Shown here: piece after piece, positions 34,078 to 42,615 of the stretch
Numbering within the stretch: position 1 is the stretch's first letter
Layout: every line of letters begins with the position of its first letter
DNA from: JAGVPT01 sp035505655
Lineage (GTDB): Bacteria > Bacteroidota > Ignavibacteria > UBA10030 > UBA8401
Reading direction: 5' to 3'
NCBI GenBank assembly: GCA_035505655.1
Contig: DATJQP010000042.1
Location: 62,001-126,000 of the forward strand
DNA length: 64,000 nucleotides
Program-made: the position numbers and the translations under genes
Notes under the pieces: model-generated
What the model was told of the DNA's origin: nothing
Database searches by the model: none
Seen by the model: the letters and a program-made list of their open reading frames with translations, nothing else

Positions 34078-34571
34078 ATCTCCAATGCGTCTTTTGCGCT
34101 CGCTTTTGCCGCGTTCAGCGCGGTCACATTTGCCTCATATGACCGGGAAGCCGACATCATGTCTACCATCTCGGTGACGACGTTGACATTCGGCATCTTC
34201 ACATATCCGTCGCCGTCCGCATCGGGATTCCCCGGATCGTAGACCATCTTGAAGGGAGAAGTGTCCTCCTTCTCTGTTGAATCCACTCCTCCGCCGAGAT
34301 TTTCGACGTTGGTGGTTCCCGCGCTGACGGTGGAAAAATGCTGTTCGTTCGTCGCGGCGAGTTTCAGGTCCATGGAGTTCAGGGTCGACGAGAACGACTG
34401 GTCGGCCTCCGCCTTCATGAGGACGATCTTTCGCTTGTACGGCCCTCCCGCGTCTGTTCTCGTCGTCTCAGCATTCGCCATGTTGTCGGCGATCGCGTTC
34501 ATGCGTTTGCGCTGAGCCGTGAGCCCCATGGCGCTGATGTCGAAACCGGCGAAGAGTTTGCCAATTTTCAT
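34074..34571 (-). CDS. flgC: FlgC, proximal rod protein
   Basis: 165 residues. The N-terminus (FDISAMGLTAQRKRMNAIAD, then NMANAETTRTDAGGPYKRK) and the C-terminus (VKMPNVNVVTEMVDMMSASR, then SYEANVTALNAAKA) are classic FlgC. FlgC is exported and forms part of the proximal rod. The gene overlaps flgB upstream and the unknown gene downstream by 4 bp each. Confidence 0.97.
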   Translation of the reverse strand: MKIGKLFAGFDISAMGLTAQRKRMNAIADNMANAETTRTDAGGPYKRKIVLMKAEADQSFSSTLNSMDLKLAATNEQHFSTVSAGTTNVENLGGGVDSTEKEDTSPFKMVYDPGNPDADGDGYVKMPNVNVVTEMVDMMSASRSYEANVTALNAAKASAKDALEI

Positions 34572-34993
34572 GATTGTCCTCGGATGCTGTCCTGAATATC
34601 ACGAAAAGTGTTGGTGAGAAGGCGGGCGGCGAACTTGAACCTGATTTGATTTTTCGCGAGTCCTGCCATCTCGTTATCGATGTCAACGTTATTGAGGCCG
34701 CTCGCGAGCGAATCGCCGCTCAGCGTCCCCTCGGTCGGCGAATCGACGACGCGAGGATCGACCGCGAGAGGATCTGCAACGATCCCTGCGGTTTGTCCTT
34801 CGGGCGTCACCGCCTGGCCCATGGCATTCGCTTCGAGCGCGCCGGCGATCTGTTCCTCAAAACTCACGCTTTTGGAACGATAGCCGATTGTCGTCACGTT
34901 TGCGATATTGGAGGAGATGACTTTTTGGCGGAGCGAATAGACATCGAGTGCTTTGCCGAGGAGGGGTATCTTCGTCGAATCGAATATCTTCAC
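34568..34993 (-). CDS. flgB: FlgB, proximal rod protein (GTG start)
   Basis: 141 residues starting at a GTG (VKIFDSTKIPLLGKALDVYS), followed by the rod motif VISSNIANVTTIGYRSK and the C-terminal NNVDIDNEMAGLAKNQIRFK. The frame is open to 35068, but that extension overlaps the preceding small gene and is not FlgB-like. The GTG at 34993 has GGAG eight bases upstream. FlgB is the first proximal rod protein, encoded before flgC. Confidence 0.95.
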   Translation of the reverse strand: MKIFDSTKIPLLGKALDVYSLRQKVISSNIANVTTIGYRSKSVSFEEQIAGALEANAMGQAVTPEGQTAGIVADPLAVDPRVVDSPTEGTLSGDSLASGLNNVDIDNEMAGLAKNQIRFKFAARLLTNTFRDIQDSIRGQS

Positions 34994-35043
34994 AGTGATT
35001 TCTCCACAAGATGGGACTGTGGTCGATTGGAACGTGCGACAGC

Positions 35044-35199
35044 CTAGATCCCCAGGCTGTCGTACCATCCTTCATAGCGACCGTTGCTTCGGGTGCGGGC
35101 GTTCTGCCTCCCGGCTAAAAAAGCGAAGACGGCGATCATCGCCGTAAAAATCCCGATCACCATGCCAACACCGCTCTTACCGAACCCTGCGCTCTCCAT
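35044..35199 (-). CDS. Small single-TM protein at the head of the flgB operon
   Basis: 51 residues: a short polar N-terminus, one membrane segment (VGMVIGIFTAMIAVFAFLAG), and a basic-aromatic tail ending RYEGWYDSLGI. The ATG at 35199 follows a strong AAGGAG. The frame opens to 35241, but the site favours 35199. It is the first gene after the promoter at 35221-35259. Not recognised; a small membrane protein that could sit in the basal body or export region. Confidence 0.65.
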   Translation of the reverse strand: MESAGFGKSGVGMVIGIFTAMIAVFAFLAGRQNARTRSNGRYEGWYDSLGI

Positions 35200-35220
35200 G
35201 CTCTCTCCTTCTGCCGTTGC

Positions 35221-35259
35221 CTTATAACGTTGAAGCATCAATTGTCAAGAAGAATGCCA
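35221..35259 (-). promoter_or_regulatory. Overlapping sigma70-type and sigma54-like promoter before the flgB operon
   Basis: On the minus strand TTGACA (35243-35248) and TATAAG (35221-35226) are separated by 16 bp, a near-consensus sigma70 promoter. Overlapping it, TGGCAT-TCTTC-TTGA (35245-35259) resembles a sigma54 -24/-12 element with GA instead of GC at -12. Either would start transcription within about 30 nt of the ATG at 35199. The sigma70-type reading is the closer match. Which one works cannot be told from sequence. Confidence 0.6.
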
Positions 35260-35358
35260 AAACGCGGAGTTTGAGTTTTGGCGGGAAAGTAAGAGGATTT
35301 TCGTCGGATGGGGGGAATGAGGAGGGAAACCTGTTGGACAATATGATGCAGGTGATGA

Positions 35359-35628
35359 TTAGTCACCATCATATTCAAGCCTGATTTCGGTGTGTCTTCC
35401 GCATGGGCAAACCACTTCGACGCTTTCGATCGTATCTCCGACCCGGTGGAGTATGATCTTCGGCTGGTTTGGGCCAATCGCTTCAACTTCAATTTGCCGC
35501 GAAGCGCCGAGTTCAACGCCGTTCGCTTTCACGATGCTCCCCTTGCTGCTTGTCTTGCGCGCCGATATTTTCCTGTAGGAAACAAGGTCGACAAAAGCCG
35601 CAGGCTGTGACCCTTTCTGTTCCTCCAT
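35359..35628 (-). CDS. Unknown small protein with a CPCG motif after cheB
   Basis: 89 residues. A basic N-terminal third precedes a beta-rich region and a terminal segment VEVVCPCGRHTEIRLEYDGD. The two cysteines in CPCG could bind metal, but only one pair is present, so a site would need dimerisation or another ligand (inference). The ATG overlaps the cheB stop by one base (TAATG) with GGAGGAG upstream, so it is translated with the chemotaxis genes. It ends this operon; the next gene has its own promoter. Confidence 0.75.
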   Translation of the reverse strand: MEEQKGSQPAAFVDLVSYRKISARKTSSKGSIVKANGVELGASRQIEVEAIGPNQPKIILHRVGDTIESVEVVCPCGRHTEIRLEYDGD

Positions 35629-36722
35629 TAGTCTCCTCCTCCGACAATCCTTACGATGGTATCCGGCATGTCGCGGAGCGGCACCACCGCGTTGGCCACT
35701 CCTTCATCCACAGCGGCCCTCGGCATTCCGTACACCACGCATGACTCTTCGTCCTGGGCAATGATATAGCCCTCTTTTTTCCTGATGAGCTTAAGCCCCT
35801 CGAGCCCGTCTTTCCCCATCCCTGTCATGATAACTCCCAGGATCGGGCCGCTGATGTTCTCGGCGGCCGAGGTCATCATGATGTCGGCGGAGGGATGGTA
35901 GAGGGTGTTCTTCGGTTCCTCGGAGATCCTGACCCTGACGGAGGATCCCGAGCGTCCGAAGGTCATATGAAGGCCTCCGGGAGCGATGAGAACAAGGCCG
36001 GGCTCGATCGCATCTCCGTCCGCGGCCTCTTTCACCTGGACGTTGCTCAGCCCATCGAGCCTTTCAGCGAGCGACTTCGTGAAACGCGGCGGCATATGTT
36101 GGACAATCGCGATCCCGATGGGGAAATTTGCCGGAAGCTTCGGAATCGTCTCAAGAAGGGCAAACGGCCCACCCGTGGAAATCCCCAGTACGACTGCCCT
36201 GAAGTCTCTTCGCTTTGGCGGCGCGAGCTGGAGACGGGACACGGGCGGCCTGCCTCCTGCGGGAGCCTTGATGTGCTGGCTTGACGCCCGAATTCTCTGA
36301 AGACGAAAATGGAGTGATCTGCTATGGACGATGTCCTTCACTTTTGCGATAAGGTCCGCCTTGATCTTCACGATATCGAGTGAGACGTAGGAGAGTTCTT
36401 TTGAGATGAAATCAACCGCGCCAAGGCTCAGGGCATCGATCGTCGCCTGTGCCCCCTCGGTCGTCAAAGAACTGACCATGAGAACGGGGACAGGCATTTC
36501 CTTCATGACAACGGCAAGAGCCTCCAGCCCGTTCATGACGGGCATTTCGATATCCATCGTCACGATGTCCGGCTTGAGTTCCCTGATTTTGTCAACTCCC
36601 TCACGTCCGTCGCGCGCAGTGGCAATAACGCGGATCTCAGGGTCGGATTCGAGCAGCATAGAAAGTGACTTGCGCATAAATGCCGAGTCGTCGACGACGA
36701 TCACCCTGATGATGTTGCTCAT
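35628..36722 (-). CDS. cheB: CheB, receptor methylesterase/deamidase
   Basis: 364 residues. The receiver domain (about 4-122) has the phospho-acceptor Asp57 in TMDIEMPVMNG. The methylesterase domain (about 172-360) carries the catalytic Ser182 in GISTGGPF, His209 in IVQHMPPRFT and Asp305 in GMGKDG. It removes methyl groups from the MCPs encoded at 44560 and 47604. The ATG at 36722 overlaps the cheA stop as ATGA; the frame opens 48 bp further, but without family similarity. Confidence 0.97.
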   Translation of the reverse strand: MSNIIRVIVVDDSAFMRKSLSMLLESDPEIRVIATARDGREGVDKIRELKPDIVTMDIEMPVMNGLEALAVVMKEMPVPVLMVSSLTTEGAQATIDALSLGAVDFISKELSYVSLDIVKIKADLIAKVKDIVHSRSLHFRLQRIRASSQHIKAPAGGRPPVSRLQLAPPKRRDFRAVVLGISTGGPFALLETIPKLPANFPIGIAIVQHMPPRFTKSLAERLDGLSNVQVKEAADGDAIEPGLVLIAPGGLHMTFGRSGSSVRVRISEEPKNTLYHPSADIMMTSAAENISGPILGVIMTGMGKDGLEGLKLIRKKEGYIIAQDEESCVVYGMPRAAVDEGVANAVVPLRDMPDTIVRIVGGGD

Positions 36723-38530
36723 GCCGCGACCTGTCGTTGAATGAGTTTCGCCTGCTGATTCTCGGCGCACATTTTCATAAGCTCACCGATGTCGATGATC
36801 ATGATCACCCTCCCGTCGCCGAGAATCGTCGATCCGGCGATTCCCCTCACATTCCCGAGGTACTCGCCGATCGTTTTGATGACAACCTCCTTCTGCCCCA
36901 GGAGCGAATCGACGATGATGCCGATCTTTTTCTCGGCAAGACCGACGACGACGATGTACATCCACTCCGCGTTTTCGCCCCCCTGTCTCGCTCCGAGAAT
37001 CCCGCCGAGGTGGAGCAGCGGAAGAACGCAGTCTCTGAGGCTGATGACCTCCTTCCCGTTCACCGTGGCAATCTCACGACGGTGGGTCCGGATGACCTCC
37101 CGAACCGAATCGAGAGGGATGCTGAAGATCTCCCCGCGGGCTTCGACGAGAAGCGCCTGGATGATTGCCAGGGTGAGCGGAAGTTTGACGATGATTTTGG
37201 TTCCGACATTGAGCTGTGAATCGATGTTGATGGTTCCTTTGAGTTTCTGGACGTTGGTTCTCACAACGTCCATCCCCACCCCTCGCCCCGAGACGTTCGT
37301 CACCTTCTGGGCCGTGCTGAAACCGGGGGCAAAGACGAGGTTAAACGCCTCTGCCGTCGACATCTCGCGAGCCTGCCCCTCTGTGATCATTCCCTTCTCG
37401 AGGGCCTTCGCCTTCAACTTTTCCGGATCCATGCCATGACCGTCATCCTCGACCGAGATGACGATGTGATTTCCCTCATGCTCGGCCTTGACGACTACCT
37501 TCCCCCTCTGATTCTTCCCGGCGGCAATCCGTTCGGACGGGAGCTCGATCCCATGGTCGGCCGAGTTTCTGAGGAGATGAATGAGGGGGTCGTTAAGCTC
37601 TTCGATGAGGGATTTGTCGAGTTCGGTCTCCTCACCGACGAGTTGCAGGTCGATCTCCTTTCCCGTTTCCTTTGAGAGCTCGCGAATGAGTCTCGGCAGT
37701 TTATTGAAGACTTTCGCGATCGGTACCATGCGCGTCTTCATCACTGCCATCTGTAGCTCCGTCGTAATGAAGTCGATGTGGGAATTCGTCTCAACGAGTT
37801 CGTGCGTGAGGGGCTGGCCGTCGTATTGTTCGCTCAGTTGATGAGCGACCTGGCTGAGCCTGTTGCGCCCGAGAACCAGTTCGCCGACAAGGTTCATGAG
37901 GGCATCGAGTCTCGTGACATCGACCCGGATCGTGGAGTCGACCGATTTCGCCGGCGTCGTCGATGACGCTGGCTGCGCGGCGACAGGATCGGCCGCGGAG
38001 AGATCCTCCTTGTCGCCGGTTGCGGAGCTATCGTTGTCCTGAACTTCTAACGGCGGTTCTGCGGCAGGAGCGGCGGCCTCTTGCGGTGCCTCGCGGTCTT
38101 GAGGCGGGAGATCGCGAGCGAGAATCGCATTAAGCTTCGCGACCGTCCCCGAGAGCTCGACGGGCTCGAAGGAGCGATTCTCAATACGCCGCAGCAGCTC
38201 TTTAAGGATGTCGTACGCCTCGAACATGACATCCATCTTGTCGGAGGTGACGCGAAGCTCCCCCCGTCGGATCTTGTTGAGAACGTCCTCGAAGACGTGT
38301 GAAAGCGAAGTCATTTGTTCGAACCCGAGGAAGGAGGAGGTCCCCTTGATGGTGTGGACTGCCCGGAAGATTACGTTGTGAAGCTCCGCATCCGCGGGGC
38401 TTTTCTCGAGCTTGAGGAGGTCCTGACCCAGCGTCTCGAGAATCTCATTCGATTCGACGATGAAACTTTCGAGGATCTCCGCCATTTCTCCGTCGAATGC
38501 CATCGGCGCGTTATTCTGTCCTTGTTCCAC
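36719..38530 (-). CDS. cheA: CheA, chemotaxis histidine kinase without P2 domain
   Basis: 603 residues. The P1 HPt domain (about 14-120) has the phospho-acceptor His59 in FRAVHTIKGTSSFLGF. A Pro/Ala/Asp-rich linker (about 125-190) follows where P2 would sit. P3 dimerisation (VTRLDALMNLVGELVLGRNR), the P4 kinase domain (N-box IHLLRNSADHGIE and a GRGVGMDVV region) and a CheW-like P5 domain complete it. No P2 CheY-binding domain is recognisable. The GTG at 38530 with GAGG upstream is chosen; an ATG at 38575 is possible. It phosphorylates the two CheYs and CheB. Confidence 0.96.
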   Translation of the reverse strand: MEQGQNNAPMAFDGEMAEILESFIVESNEILETLGQDLLKLEKSPADAELHNVIFRAVHTIKGTSSFLGFEQMTSLSHVFEDVLNKIRRGELRVTSDKMDVMFEAYDILKELLRRIENRSFEPVELSGTVAKLNAILARDLPPQDREAPQEAAAPAAEPPLEVQDNDSSATGDKEDLSAADPVAAQPASSTTPAKSVDSTIRVDVTRLDALMNLVGELVLGRNRLSQVAHQLSEQYDGQPLTHELVETNSHIDFITTELQMAVMKTRMVPIAKVFNKLPRLIRELSKETGKEIDLQLVGEETELDKSLIEELNDPLIHLLRNSADHGIELPSERIAAGKNQRGKVVVKAEHEGNHIVISVEDDGHGMDPEKLKAKALEKGMITEGQAREMSTAEAFNLVFAPGFSTAQKVTNVSGRGVGMDVVRTNVQKLKGTINIDSQLNVGTKIIVKLPLTLAIIQALLVEARGEIFSIPLDSVREVIRTHRREIATVNGKEVISLRDCVLPLLHLGGILGARQGGENAEWMYIVVVGLAEKKIGIIVDSLLGQKEVVIKTIGEYLGNVRGIAGSTILGDGRVIMIIDIGELMKMCAENQQAKLIQRQVAA

Positions 38531-38616
38531 TGTGTCCTCTTGTTCGCGAGCTTCCGGATGGCCGGGAGATCCCATTCATAATCCCGGACCCGGACGCGGT
38601 TGGGCAAATCAGTTTG

Positions 38617-39363
38617 TCATTTCTGCGAAGAATATTGCTTCACGATTTCATCGGCGATGTCCTGCCGGTCTCCGGATTTCGTGTACCTGGCATCGACATC
38701 GAATGTTCGGGCCAGGAGTGATGCCTCCTCAACATTCTCCCGGACGATATCGCCAGTCGTGCCACGTTCAAAGCGTTCCAGGGCCTTCACGAGCTGTGCC
38801 TCGACCGCCTCGATTGAGTGCGCAACTCCGGCAATTTGCTGGCTGGCAATATCCTGCACCTGAAGGGCCATCGCGATGCTCATCGAGTCCTCCTTTGTTT
38901 CCCGGAGGAATCTCTCGATCGAAGGGATCGCCTCGCTCCCTTCGATCCCGCTGAGAATCTCGTTCACGACAAGGGCCGTGATCTCCGTCGCGGAGTACGC
39001 GTTTGCCGCCGACGCGTTCTGCATGAAGCTTTCGGTCACCTTTTTTGCGGAGTCCTTCGCTGACTGAATGACTCCTTTCAGGCGCCGGACCTGCGCTTCG
39101 GCACTGGTGATCCTTGCCGTCATCGTCTCAAGGACGTTGAGGATTTCCACCGTCGCATTTTCCGTCTCCTCGTTCACCCTGGAAAGCTGCATGGTGGCCT
39201 TCGGGATGCGGTGTGAGCTTTCCTCGATGGAGTTCCTCACAGTCTCCAGAAGCGGGACGATTTCGTGAAGCAGGTGGATGAAATCCTTCAGAATGCCGCT
39301 GTTGTCGCCGTCCGGTGACTGCATGCCCGGACGCTGCGTTGATTCGAGTATTGCCTTTTCCAT
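38617..39363 (-). CDS. cheZ: CheZ-like CheY phosphatase
   Basis: A 248-residue, mostly helical protein. Two CheZ signatures are visible: RIPKATMQLSRVNEETENAT (about 52-71, like the IP.A...L..V...TE.AT segment), and MALQVQDIASQQI with the catalytic pair Asp171 and Gln175 spaced as in enteric CheZ (D-x3-Q). It should hydrolyse CheY-phosphate. The C-terminus (EIVKQYSSQK) lacks the usual Leu-rich CheY-binding peptide ending in LGF. The ATG at 39363 has AGGAG upstream; the frame opens to 39423, where it would overlap cheY. Confidence 0.85.
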   Translation of the reverse strand: MEKAILESTQRPGMQSPDGDNSGILKDFIHLLHEIVPLLETVRNSIEESSHRIPKATMQLSRVNEETENATVEILNVLETMTARITSAEAQVRRLKGVIQSAKDSAKKVTESFMQNASAANAYSATEITALVVNEILSGIEGSEAIPSIERFLRETKEDSMSIAMALQVQDIASQQIAGVAHSIEAVEAQLVKALERFERGTTGDIVRENVEEASLLARTFDVDARYTKSGDRQDIADEIVKQYSSQK

Positions 39364-39419
39364 CGGATGTGCTCCTCGTTGGTCTCTAACGTGACGGTAG
39401 TCTTGCCCGGCCGACGGCC

Positions 39420-39806
39420 TCAAGCCGGCCTGAGCTCCACGGATTTCATGATCTGATCGATCTTGTCCTTCAGGCTCTGCGGGGTGAATGGCTTCACGAT
39501 ATAGTTGTTCACCCTCGCCTTCATCGCTTCGATGACGTCGTCCTTATTCCCGCGCGTGGTGATCATGAGAATGGGAATATTCTCGTACTGCGGATTAGAG
39601 CGAAGCCAGCGTGAGAGGTCGAGCCCGTTCATTTCCGGCATGTTCCAGTCCGTGATGACAAACTGCGCCCCCTCGCTCAGGATCTTCGCCACTGCGTCCT
39701 TTCCGTCCGTCGCCTCGATGACGTCCTCAAATCCCTGAGTCTTGAGGGCGTTCACAACGATACGTCTCATTGTGAGCGAGTCGTCAACTACCAGTATCTT
39801 TGCCAT
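39420..39806 (-). CDS. cheY: CheY response regulator (copy 1)
   Basis: A 128-residue single receiver. The acidic pair is at residues 8-9 (VVDDS), the phospho-acceptor is Asp53 (ITDWNMPEMNG), a Thr lies in the MITTRG switch position, and the conserved Lys105 is in IVKPF. The WNMPEMNGLDLSRWLRSN stretch is very close to that of classical CheY. It presumably binds FliM and is the CheZ substrate. It stands between the second CheY and the cheZ-like gene. Confidence 0.95.
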   Translation of the reverse strand: MAKILVVDDSLTMRRIVVNALKTQGFEDVIEATDGKDAVAKILSEGAQFVITDWNMPEMNGLDLSRWLRSNPQYENIPILMITTRGNKDDVIEAMKARVNNYIVKPFTPQSLKDKIDQIMKSVELRPA

Positions 39807-39860
39807 AGCCGAAGTTCCTTTTCTCCATGATGATCCACATCGTTCTCCCTCGAACCCGGA

Positions 39861-40235
39861 TCAATCGGTCCAGCTGAGGTATTTCGACACTTCGTACTGA
39901 ATTTTTTCAAGGCTGAAGGGTTTGATGACATACGATCCGACTCCGAGCTTTGCCCCTTGTTCCCTGTTCGCCTGGTCCGAGAGAGAGGTGAGGATGATGA
40001 CGGGAAGGTCCTTGAATTCTGCACTCTCCCGGAGGGTCCTGATCAGTTCAAAACCATCCATCGTCGGCATATTGAGATCCGTGATGACGAGGTCGAATTT
40101 CCCCGTCGGAAGCTTCTCGAGCGCATCCATCCCGTCGCATGCGGTCACCACCTTGAAGCCTTGCATTGAAAGAGAGACCGAGACGAATTTTCTTACCGTC
40201 GCGGAATCGTCGACGACGAGCACTTCCCTGCTCAT
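39861..40235 (-). CDS. CheY-like response regulator (copy 2)
   Basis: A 124-residue single receiver with acidic pair at 9-10 (VVDDS), phospho-acceptor Asp53 (ITDLNMPTMDG), switch Thr in ILTSLSD and Lys in VIKPF. It differs from copy 1 in the surface after Asp53 (LNMPTMDGFELIRTLRES), so the two may have different targets or act as signal and phosphate sink. AAGGAG lies upstream of the ATG. It sits between cheR and copy 1 in one operon. Confidence 0.93.
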   Translation of the reverse strand: MSREVLVVDDSATVRKFVSVSLSMQGFKVVTACDGMDALEKLPTGKFDLVITDLNMPTMDGFELIRTLRESAEFKDLPVIILTSLSDQANREQGAKLGVGSYVIKPFSLEKIQYEVSKYLSWTD

Positions 40236-40242
40236 GGGACCA

Positions 40243-41127
40243 TTACTCCTTCTGATACGCGACTGTTTTCGGAAAATTTACGAGTTTGAAGGCGGACGAA
40301 ATCCCGTGGAGCGACTCCGCGTATCCGATGAAGAGGAATCCGCCGGGGTTAAGGTTATCGTAGAGATCGGAGACAACCTGAATCTTTGACTGTTGGTCGA
40401 AGTAGATGAGAACATTTGCGCAAAAAATGATATCGAAACGGCCCATCGCTCTCATCCGTCCACGATCGTAAAGGTTCAGATGCTCGAACCGGGCAAGCTT
40501 CTTCGCCTGAGGAACGAGGTGAAACCTGCCGTCAACCGCCTCAAAGTACTTGTCCATGTAGAGCCTGGGCATGTTGCGGACCGAATATTCCCTGTAAACG
40601 CCGGCGCGGGCGGTTTCGATCACCGCCGAGCTGAGATCCGTTCCGACAATCTCGATCTCAAGTCCCGCGTATCGCGGCCGGATCTTTTCAAGGTAGATCA
40701 TCGCCAGCGTATACGCTTCCTCGCCCGATGAACTCGCGGCGCTCCACACCTTCAGCTTCGATTTCGCTGCACCGGTTTTTCGCTCCAGGATCTGCGGCAC
40801 GAGCGTCTTCTCAAAAGCCTCAAACTGAGGTTCATTTCGGAAAAAGAACGTTTCGTTGATCGTCACTGCCTCATAGAGAAACTTCATCTCGGCCGCGCGC
40901 TGTGGGCTGAGGCGAACGAGCTGGAGGTACGACTCAAAACTTTCCATTCCGATCACTTGAAGTCGCTTTCCGAGCCGGCCTTCAAGAAGGTACTTCTTGT
41001 TGTCCTGGAAGTAGATCCCGGTGTTTTCGTAAATGAAATCTCTCGTCGCCCGGAACACTTCGTCGGTCATTTTGGGGGGCGACGGCACTCCCGGGAGACG
41101 ATACGCTACAGTCATCGGCGCGGTCAC
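40243..41127 (-). CDS. cheR: CheR, receptor methyltransferase (GTG start)
   Basis: 294 residues. The N-terminal helical domain (about 20-85) is followed by the SAM-binding domain with LKVWSAASSSGEEAYTLAMI, then IEIVGTDLSSAVIETARAGV, and later DIIFCANVLIYFDQQSK. It methylates glutamates of the MCPs. The GTG at 41127 has AGGAG six bases upstream and is preferred over an ATG four codons later. Neither MCP in the window ends in an NWETF-type CheR tether. Confidence 0.97.
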   Translation of the reverse strand: MTAPMTVAYRLPGVPSPPKMTDEVFRATRDFIYENTGIYFQDNKKYLLEGRLGKRLQVIGMESFESYLQLVRLSPQRAAEMKFLYEAVTINETFFFRNEPQFEAFEKTLVPQILERKTGAAKSKLKVWSAASSSGEEAYTLAMIYLEKIRPRYAGLEIEIVGTDLSSAVIETARAGVYREYSVRNMPRLYMDKYFEAVDGRFHLVPQAKKLARFEHLNLYDRGRMRAMGRFDIIFCANVLIYFDQQSKIQVVSDLYDNLNPGGFLFIGYAESLHGISSAFKLVNFPKTVAYQKE

Positions 41128-41136
41128 TTCGTTCTC

Positions 41137-42576
41137 CTAAGGATGTTCGGCTGAATCTTCATGAGTCTCCGCCTGAGGGGAGTACCCCTTCGATTCGAGC
41201 GTCGACGCCGCCACCTCCCTCACCATTTCATCGTCGTCCGAGAGAAACCGAGCGATGAACTCCGGGATGCCCCGATTTTCGAGGGGGGCGACAAGTTCAA
41301 TGACATGAATGCGAAGCCAGGGATCCGGTTCCTCGGTAACGGACGCAAGGTATTCAAAGGCGCGGTCTGCGTCGAGGCGAAGCATCGTATCTACGATGGC
41401 GCCACGCGTATCTTCCGACGCCTCGGCCCATCCTCCGCTGACGAATTCGAACGCACTCTCAAGAAGGCGGGAAAGGTCTGAGAGGCGACCCTCCGCCATC
41501 GTTCCATAATCAATGAGCGAACAGATCCGGCCCAGGAGGGCGATAACCTCCTTGTTCGGCTTCAGCACACCCGACTCCGCCATATGAACGACCACCCGGA
41601 AAATCTCGGGGCGTTTCTCCAGAAGCGGAAGGATGACAGCGTCGATTTCTTCCGTCTGCCCGAGATTGCTGACCAGGGCGGAGGTTACCTCCTCGTCCGG
41701 TATCTCCCCCAAAGCGCGGGCTGCGCTGATCCGGACGCCACAATCCTCACATTGGATGGCACTGAGGAGATCTCCCCGGAACTCGGTGAGATCCGAGAGG
41801 GGTCTGTGGAGACGATCGAGAATCCTGATCAGGGTATGGAGCAAGGCCAATCGGAGCCTGCCGCTGACACGGGCCACCCCTTCCCGGATCGTCTGGACCG
41901 CGCTTGATCCCCCGATGAGCCCGAGTGCATCGATGACGGAATAAAGTACAAGCCGATCCGCCTCCTCGTCCGCAATCAATGCCGAAAGGTACTTGAGCAG
42001 AAACTCGCCGGCCTCCTCGTCTCCAATTTTTCCGAGTGATTCGGCAACAACAGCCTTCGCGTAATCGTGAAGCTTGAACACCCTGATCAGGTGTGACACG
42101 GCACGCCTGCTCTTGATGTTCCCGAGCGCCTCGGCCGCCGAGACGACGACGTTTTCGTCGGCATCGTCAAGCAGCGGAAGGATGTGGTCGACGGTCTGAT
42201 CATTTCCAATAAGCCCGAGAATGTCCACCGCAAACTTTCTCACGTCCTGGTCGACGTCATAGAGGTACGGCAGCAACGCTCCCACCGAATGGTCCTTGAG
42301 ACGCATGAGAAGCTCCGCCGCGAGGTTCCGTGTTACGATATTCTCATCGGCGATGTACTCGACCGCTGCCCGTGCGACGTTTTCGTTTCCGATCCTGGAA
42401 AGGGACCTCAGGGCGGAGTCACGCACACCTTTGTTTTCATCGCGGAGGGCTGCCGCAAGGGCAGCAATGGGCGCAAAACCCGAGGATTCCGAGAGATCCT
42501 CGGCTGCCCTGCGTCGCGCGGCGGGATCGTCGTCCGAAAGAAGCGTTGCAAGCTGGAGTTTGACTTCACTATTCAT
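41137..42576 (-). CDS. HEAT-repeat protein in the chemotaxis operon
   Basis: 479 residues built of about twelve HEAT-like repeats of roughly 30-40 residues, with phrases such as LRDENKGVRDSALRSLSRIG, DVDQDVRKFAVDILGLIGND and DADENVVVSAAEALGNIKSR. No catalytic motif, signal or membrane segment is seen. HEAT repeats make extended protein-binding surfaces, so a scaffold in receptor-array or flagellar assembly is plausible. It stands between the DUF342 gene and cheR. The exact function is unknown. Confidence 0.88.
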   Translation of the reverse strand: MNSEVKLQLATLLSDDDPAARRRAAEDLSESSGFAPIAALAAALRDENKGVRDSALRSLSRIGNENVARAAVEYIADENIVTRNLAAELLMRLKDHSVGALLPYLYDVDQDVRKFAVDILGLIGNDQTVDHILPLLDDADENVVVSAAEALGNIKSRRAVSHLIRVFKLHDYAKAVVAESLGKIGDEEAGEFLLKYLSALIADEEADRLVLYSVIDALGLIGGSSAVQTIREGVARVSGRLRLALLHTLIRILDRLHRPLSDLTEFRGDLLSAIQCEDCGVRISAARALGEIPDEEVTSALVSNLGQTEEIDAVILPLLEKRPEIFRVVVHMAESGVLKPNKEVIALLGRICSLIDYGTMAEGRLSDLSRLLESAFEFVSGGWAEASEDTRGAIVDTMLRLDADRAFEYLASVTEEPDPWLRIHVIELVAPLENRGIPEFIARFLSDDDEMVREVAASTLESKGYSPQAETHEDSAEHP

Positions 42577-42615
42577 CGGTGTATCCGGGTGAATTGCACA
42601 AACACATTCGGTAGC

